Below, piece by piece: positions 60,101 through 64,000 of a DNA stretch of 64,000 nucleotides (the first letter of the stretch is position 1; each line of letters starts with the position of its first letter). The notes below the pieces were generated by a model, which had not been told where the DNA came from, searched no databases, and saw nothing but the letters and a program-made list of their open reading frames with translations. Where the stretch lies: positions 124,001 to 188,000 of the forward strand of contig NZ_RBAK01000012.1 in NCBI RefSeq assembly GCF_003626595.1, written 5' to 3'. This DNA comes from Micromonospora endolithica (GTDB lineage: Bacteria; Actinomycetota; Actinomycetes; Mycobacteriales; Micromonosporaceae). Position numbers and translations under genes: made by a program.

Positions 60101-61124
60101 CGATGACGGTCGCGCCGAGCAGGCCCTGCCCCATCAGTTGGCAGGTGGCCGCCACCTCGCCGCCGTCGATCACCACGACCAGGTGCGCGGCGGTGGTCAA
60201 CGGCTTCGCCTCCGGGGTGAAGCGGGGCCGGCCGGACAGTTCACCGGCGAGCGCGTCCTCGGCCTCGGCGAGACTCGCGAAGACCAGCCGGCGGGCACCG
60301 GCCGCGTCGGCGCGACCGGGGTGGTGGGCGTGCGGCAGCCACTTGATCCAGTCCCAGGCGCCCTGCCGGTCCGGCGCGGCCACCACCACGACCGCCAGGT
60401 CGTCCGGGGCGTGGAAGGTGGCGAGCTGACCGAGGGTCGCCCGGACGAGGTCCAGCACCGGTTCCCGGTCACCGCGCAGCACCACCCGGCTGAACGCCCG
60501 CACCGACAGGGCGGTCGGTAGTTCCGGCACGCTGGAGTGGGCGCGGACGAACCGCCGCAGCGCGATCGCGCTCATCGGCTCCAGGTCCTCGACCGGTTTG
60601 GTCTCCGGCGGGACGATCTCGACGGCGAGGCGCTGCGGGCCGGTGGCGATCCGGGCCTCCCCGAAGTCGTCCTCGGTGACCCGGCGCTCCCACAGCCGCC
60701 GGGACGCGGCGATCGACCAGAGCGCGTCCGGCTCCGGGTGCCGCCACGCCATCGCCGCGCGCTGCTGCTCCGCCGCCCGCCGGGTGCGCTTGCGCATCTG
60801 TGCGAGGTAACGCATGTAGTCCCGGCGGTCCGCGTTCACCTCGGCCTTGTCGTTGTTGCCGTTGGCCAGCGAGCCGACCGCCATGCCCAGCATCGAGACG
60901 CCGAAGAGCCCACCGGCGATGTAGGTCATCATGCCGCCCTGCCGACCGGCGTAGAGGAACGCCATCGCGCCGACCCCGCAGACCATCGGCAGGATCATCA
61001 ACAGCTGCCCCATCCCGCGCGGTGTGGGCTCGGGCAGCTCGGGCGGCGACTCCAGCAGCAGCTCACCGCGGGGCAGCGCGGGCCCCGGCTGGCGTGGAGG
61101 GCGGCGGAACACCACCGTGCTCAC
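57162..61124 (-). CDS. eccC: Type VII secretion motor ATPase EccC
   Basis: The 1320-residue FtsK/SpoIIIE-like motor from GTG 61124 (GGAGGAG upstream) has two N-terminal membrane helices (about 40-60 and 66-88), a DUF domain, and three ATPase domains: GATGSGKS (477-484) with LLIICDE (585-591), GASLSGKS (833-840), and a third with GDAECGKT and LYILVDDYD. Fused as one chain (not split into EccCa/EccCb). It drives substrate export and recognises the WXG100 pair encoded next to it. Confidence 0.95.
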   Translation of the reverse strand: MSTVVFRRPPRQPGPALPRGELLLESPPELPEPTPRGMGQLLMILPMVCGVGAMAFLYAGRQGGMMTYIAGGLFGVSMLGMAVGSLANGNNDKAEVNADRRDYMRYLAQMRKRTRRAAEQQRAAMAWRHPEPDALWSIAASRRLWERRVTEDDFGEARIATGPQRLAVEIVPPETKPVEDLEPMSAIALRRFVRAHSSVPELPTALSVRAFSRVVLRGDREPVLDLVRATLGQLATFHAPDDLAVVVVAAPDRQGAWDWIKWLPHAHHPGRADAAGARRLVFASLAEAEDALAGELSGRPRFTPEAKPLTTAAHLVVVIDGGEVAATCQLMGQGLLGATVIDLSGTVPRDAGRWLLCLDVGDGTDLELVRGTSTSRLGTPDRLSAGAAEGLARQLAPFRLSQQQATAEEPLARSTELPDLLGVGDAATVDVRQTWRPRSHRDRLRIPLGVGPDGNVVELDFKESAHEGMGPHGLVIGATGSGKSELLRTIVGALAVTHSSEELNFVLVDFKGGATFASLEALPHTSAVITNLADELPLVDRMRDALRGEMNRRQEVLRAAGNYVSRFDYEKARSAGEPLEPMPSLLIICDEFSELLAAKPDFIDLFVMIGRLGRSLGVHLLLASQRLEEGKLRGLDTHLSYRIGLRTFSAVESRIVLGVPDAYELPSAPGHGYLKTDTSTMLRFRAAYVSGPYRPPGQVAATSRAAVQRRIVPYGVHVVPVQDPQLPVAAAPEPEQAAEGRTVAMLDVLIDRIRGQGRPAHQVWLPPLSEPPALSDLLPPLAVHPTFGLCTANWAGRGQLAVPVGMVDRPYEQRRDAMLVELGGAGGNVVIVGASLSGKSTMLRSLLASLALTHTPREVQFFCLDFGGGALRSLDGLPHTAGVAGRRDTEAVRRTVAEVVAVLDERETRFAQHGIDSVASYRRRRAAGEFADDPFGDVFLVVDGWNTLRQEYEELEQTITNLANRGLGFGVHVVLTAVRWAEVRINMRDLLGTKLELRLGDPNESEIDRRAAANVPTGSPGRGLTRDKLHFLTAISRVDGRRDIEDLTEASVALARHVAGAWPGRPAPKVRLLPRKLPVAELARIIDRSAPGVPIGVNEAALAPVHLDLANEPHLTVFGDAECGKTNVLRLIARGIIERYTPAQARLVIADYRRGLLGVVEGDHLLDYAPSNQAFAKGLASIRSALSNRLPGPDVTTAQLRDRSWWKGPDLYILVDDYDLVASGGSNPLSALLELLPQARDIGLHLIVTRRVGGVARALYEPVLQRLRELDSPGLLMSGSREEGAVFGTLRPSPQPPGRGTLVRRRDGQQLIQTAWSEPV

Positions 61125-61162
61125 GGCTTCTCCTCCCCGTTGGACGGCCGTGCCGACGCTTT

Positions 61163-61184
61163 CCCGACGACCGCCGTCGTCGGG
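61163..61184. promoter_or_regulatory. Inverted repeat in the eccC-eccD control region
   Basis: CCCGACGAC (61163-61171) and GTCGTCGGG (61176-61184) with a 4-bp spacer; a CATCGTA direct repeat follows (61189 and 61205). Both lie between the divergent eccC and eccD starts, so they may be regulatory. Confidence 0.4.
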
Positions 61185-61289
61185 TGGGCATCGTACGTGC
61201 CCGCCATCGTAGGTAATCTCCCGTGGGCGTCGGGGTCCCACCGGACGCCCGCCGGCGGGGGCGGTGGGAAAGAGGCTGAGGAGGCCACT

Positions 61290-62687
61290 GTGGCGACGAA
61301 GACGGCGACCGGTGGACTGAGCCGGATCACCATCGTGGCTCCGCGTACCCGGATGGATCTGGCGTTGCCGTCCGACGTGCCGCTGGCCGACCTGCTTCCG
61401 GTACTGCTGCGTTACGCCGGCGAGGACCTGGCCGACGAGGGGGTCCGGCACGGCGGGTGGAGCCTGGCCCGGCTCGGCGGGTCGCCGTTGGACGGTGGCC
61501 GTACCGCCGCGCAGCTCGGCGTCCGCGACGGCGAGGTGCTCTACTTCCAACCTCGGGCGGCGTCGGCGCCGGAGATCGTCTTCGACGACGTGGTCGACGC
61601 GGTGGCGACCGCCACCAACCAGCGGCCGGACGCCTGGCAGGTGAGCACCACCCGATCCTTCGCGGTGCTCCTCGCCGCCGTGGCGCTCGGCGGCGGCGCG
61701 CTGGCCGCGCTGTTCGCCGGACCGCCCCAGCTACCCGGCGCGCTGGCCGCGCTGCTCCTCGCGGTCGCCCTGCTGGTGGGCGCGGCGGTGCTGTCCCGGG
61801 CCGCCGCCGACAGCGCCACCGGGTCGGTGCTGGCGCTGGCCGGACTGGCGTACGCCGGAGTCGGTGGTCTGCTGCTGCTCGCCGGCGACCGGGAGCTGAC
61901 CGCGCTGGCCGCGCCGCACGTGCTGCTGGCCGCCACGGCGGTGGTGGTCGGCGCGGCGGTGGCCGGACTGGCCGTCGGCGACCGTCTGGCGGTCTTCTTC
62001 GCCGCGGTCGGTGTGGCCGCCGCCACCGGCCTGGGCGCGCTGCTCTGCCTCGCTTTCGACCTGGACGCGCCGGCCGCCGCGGCGGTGGTGGCGGTGGTGG
62101 CGTTCGGGTTCGTGCCGGCCCTGCCGATGGCCTCCTACCGGCTGGCCCGGCTCCCGGTGCCGTCCATCCCGACCGGCCCGGACGACCTGAAGACGGACAC
62201 CGAGTCGGTGGACGGCCGCCGGGTGCTCCAGCTCAGCGAGCGGGCCGACGAGTTCCTCACCGGTCTGCTGTGGATGGTGTCCTTGCTGGTGCTCGGCGCC
62301 CAGGTGGTGTTCGCGCTCGACGGCCGGCTCCCGGCGGTGCTGCTCTGCCTCGTCCTGGCGCTGCTGTCGCTGCTGCGGGCCCGCCCGTTCCTCGGCCGCG
62401 CCCAGCGCACCCCGGTGCTGTTCACCGGCACCGCCGGGCTCGGCCTCGCCGCCGCGGCCACGTTCGCCGACGGTTCGGCGGCGGTACGTCTCGGCGCGAT
62501 CGTCGGCGGTCTGCTGCTGCTGGCCGTGGTGAGCCTGGTCTACGGGCTCACCGTGGCCGGCAAGCGGATCTCCCCGGTCTGGGGCCGGTTGCTGGACATC
62601 GTGGAGATCCTGCTGATCATCGCGTTGGTCCCGCTGGCCGTCTGGGTGGTCGGCCTGTACGGCTGGATCGTCAACCTGCGTCCCTGA
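61290..62687 (+). CDS. eccD: Type VII secretion integral membrane protein EccD
   Basis: The 465-residue protein starts at GTG 61290 with GAGGAGG 6 nt upstream. A ubiquitin-like N-terminal domain (about 12-90: RITIVAPRTRMDLALPSDVPLADLLPVLL, VRDGEVLYFQ) is followed by about eleven membrane helices. EccD forms the channel-like dimer in the ESX membrane complex. It is divergent from eccC and converges on eccE, 6 bp apart. Confidence 0.92.
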   Translation: MATKTATGGLSRITIVAPRTRMDLALPSDVPLADLLPVLLRYAGEDLADEGVRHGGWSLARLGGSPLDGGRTAAQLGVRDGEVLYFQPRAASAPEIVFDDVVDAVATATNQRPDAWQVSTTRSFAVLLAAVALGGGALAALFAGPPQLPGALAALLLAVALLVGAAVLSRAAADSATGSVLALAGLAYAGVGGLLLLAGDRELTALAAPHVLLAATAVVVGAAVAGLAVGDRLAVFFAAVGVAAATGLGALLCLAFDLDAPAAAAVVAVVAFGFVPALPMASYRLARLPVPSIPTGPDDLKTDTESVDGRRVLQLSERADEFLTGLLWMVSLLVLGAQVVFALDGRLPAVLLCLVLALLSLLRARPFLGRAQRTPVLFTGTAGLGLAAAATFADGSAAVRLGAIVGGLLLLAVVSLVYGLTVAGKRISPVWGRLLDIVEILLIIALVPLAVWVVGLYGWIVNLRP

Positions 62688-62693
62688 CGCCCT

Positions 62694-63890
62694 TCAGCGG
62701 TCCACCGTGGCCGCCACCGGGGCGGTGGCGTAGACGCCGGGACCGTGCTGGCCGTCCACCGGGCGGGCCGGCGCACCGAACCGGCGGGCCACCTCCCCCA
62801 CCACCTTGACCAGCGCCTCGACGTGGTTGTCGGTCGCGCCGACGCGCAGCAGCGGCGCGACGATCCGGCCGCCGGGCAGCACCCCGGCGGCCAGCGTGTG
62901 CGACGGCGCGGCGGTGGCGGTGACCCCGTCCACCAGTGCGCCGAACGCCGTGTCGGACCGGGCGCGCAGGGCCAGGCAGCGATGTGTCCAGCCGCCGCCC
63001 CGCAGGCCCGTCCACGTCTCGGCCGGCGGCATCGCGACGAGATCCAGACCGGTCGCGGAGAGCACCGCCGCGCGCAGTTCGTCGCGGCTGAGCGGGTGGT
63101 GCGCCACCCCGGCGGCGGTCAGTGCCTTGCCCAGCCGCCCGACGCCGGTCGACAGGGTCCGGTGCACGCCGGGCAGGCCGCCGCCCCGGGTGACCGTCTC
63201 GATCCGCGCGTCGCGTACCGACAGTCGCAGCGCGATCCACACCGTCCGGTGGGCGGCCGGTGCCGCGCCGGGCGCCGGGAACCACACCAGGGTGTGCGCC
63301 ACCACCTGCACCCGCGTCACCGGCCCGTGGAATTCGCCCAGCACCCGCAGGGCCCGGTCCACCAGCGCGGCCTCGACCGGGCCGGACGGCGCGCCGGACG
63401 CCCCGTGCAGGGCCAGCGCGGCGAACCAGCCCTGGTTGTCCTGCCCGATGCCCAGCCGGGTGCCCCGGTCGGTCAGCTCGGTCACGGTCAGCTCCGGGGC
63501 CAGCGGCGCGAGCCGGGGGTCGAGAAGCGTACCGGCGGTGGCCGCCCGCTTCGCCCGGTCCCGGCGGCGCCGCAGCCGTCCCCGCAGCAGCAGGTCCTCG
63601 TAGAACCAGCGGCCACCGCGCCGGGCGAACACCGCGACCGTGAGCAGGACGGCCGGTGTGGCGACCGCGGCCAGCACCCACACCGGACCGGCGGTGGCCG
63701 CCCAGACGGCCAGGGCGCACAGCTCCAACACGACGAGCTGTCCCACCACCAGCGGGCCGAGCCGTCCCCGCCGGCCGGCCGGGTCGGCCGGGCCGGACGC
63801 TGTGGTGGCCTTCGGCCGGGGCTCGCCACGGGCCGGCCGACCGGGCGACTGCGCGGGGAGACGACCGGGCGGAGCCTGGACCTTGGTCAT
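62694..63890 (-). CDS. eccE: Type VII secretion protein EccE
   Basis: The 398-residue protein has a disordered basic N-terminus, two membrane helices (about 45-65, LGPLVVGQLVVLELCALAVWA; and about 67-87), and a soluble domain with RLGIGQDNQGWFAALAL and TWTGLRGGGWTHRCLALR, as in EccE proteins. It sits at the outer rim of the ESX complex. It is leftward while eccD is rightward; other ESX loci usually keep them together on one strand. Confidence 0.88.
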   Translation of the reverse strand: MTKVQAPPGRLPAQSPGRPARGEPRPKATTASGPADPAGRRGRLGPLVVGQLVVLELCALAVWAATAGPVWVLAAVATPAVLLTVAVFARRGGRWFYEDLLLRGRLRRRRDRAKRAATAGTLLDPRLAPLAPELTVTELTDRGTRLGIGQDNQGWFAALALHGASGAPSGPVEAALVDRALRVLGEFHGPVTRVQVVAHTLVWFPAPGAAPAAHRTVWIALRLSVRDARIETVTRGGGLPGVHRTLSTGVGRLGKALTAAGVAHHPLSRDELRAAVLSATGLDLVAMPPAETWTGLRGGGWTHRCLALRARSDTAFGALVDGVTATAAPSHTLAAGVLPGGRIVAPLLRVGATDNHVEALVKVVGEVARRFGAPARPVDGQHGPGVYATAPVAATVDR

Positions 63891-64000
63891 CGGTGGCTGT
63901 CCCTTCGCAGGCGGTGGAGGCGTCGGGCGGCGGCCGGGTGCGGGCGCTGGTCCCTCCGGTCCGTCGACGGCCCCTTATCGTAGGGAAGCCCGCGGCGCCG
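63891..64000. other. Upstream region of eccE, window edge
   Basis: The last 110 bp probably hold the eccE promoter: the minus strand has CCTACGATAAGG (TACGAT at 63982-63977), and eccC has a similar CCTACGAT upstream (61210-61203). No gene is visible before the edge. Confidence 0.4.

Noticed and set aside
56553..60521. Long open frame (about 1320 codons) on the plus strand
   Set aside because: It lies antisense to eccC and the WXG100 genes and has low-complexity Arg/Gln/Gly/Pro content. Open antisense frames are expected at this GC content.
1..64000. tRNA, rRNA or phage attachment sites
   Set aside because: No cloverleaf, CCA-type end, rRNA core motif, integrase or paired attachment repeat was noticed on reading both strands.

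Overview
The window is a high-GC chromosomal segment whose gene content and codon use (third positions almost all G or C, frequent GTG starts, 4-nt stop/start overlaps) point to an actinobacterium. The F420-dependent oxidoreductase, WXG100/Ecc type VII secretion genes, mycosins, CsoR copper switch and SigB-like sigma factor agree, and the overall flavour is Micromonosporaceae (inference from recall; no search was run). I see no tRNA, rRNA, CRISPR array, prophage or complete insertion sequence.

Layout. 0.0-7.4 kb: housekeeping and accessory genes: a partial beta-propeller protein, an F420 oxidoreductase, a cysteine-rich copper-binding four-helix protein, argS preceded by a short Arg-rich leader ORF with alternative hairpins, and a YCII/DGPF protein paired with an ECF42-like sigma factor. 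7.4-11.6 kb: general stress signalling: a LapA-like membrane protein, a lone sigma-region-2 protein, a GAF-PP2C phosphatase, a SigB/F-family sigma factor and a membrane protein behind a SigB-like promoter. 11.7-16.6 kb: a translationally coupled glycan cluster (57-aa protein, two GT-B glycosyltransferases, an alpha/alpha-toroid protein, a GH130-type enzyme). 16.9-22.3 kb: a secreted S1 protease, then an AfsR/SARP-type regulator flanked by a reductase gene and a hydrolase gene, both carrying 11-bp direct repeats. 22.4-30.6 kb: the full potassium system, kdpDE plus kdpFABC and a 27-aa ORF in front.

30.8-36.4 kb: small membrane and unknown proteins, a secreted PHB-depolymerase-like esterase and four anti-sigma or antagonist genes, including a MEDS-STAS / MEDS-ATPase pair. 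36.5-41.5 kb: a DUF2786 protein, a 22-bp perfect inverted repeat, a secreted TAP-like peptidase, an ArsR-type regulator with a membrane partner, a second reductase and csbD with a SigB-like promoter. 41.6-48.3 kb: copper homeostasis (copA, a His-rich secreted protein, copZ-like, csoR with two operators, DUF305 and DUF6153 proteins) and a YibE/F transporter. 48.4-50.4 kb: a c-di-AMP riboswitch in front of a secreted cell-wall protein, then a beta-carbonic anhydrase. 51.0-63.9 kb: a type VII (ESX-like) locus with two mycosins, two WXG100 proteins, two further putative substrates, EccC, EccD and EccE; eccB is not in the window.

How the parts fit. Several modules respond to envelope or osmotic state: Kdp (potassium), the c-di-AMP riboswitch, and the SigB regulator with its phosphatase and anti-sigma ATPases. 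csbD and the gene after sigB both show GGTT-N16-GGGYAC promoter candidates, which would place them under the local sigma factor. The most notable unannotated signals are the argS leader, the shared SARP repeats and the 22-bp inverted repeat. Function names rest on recognised motifs and family memory, without database confirmation.
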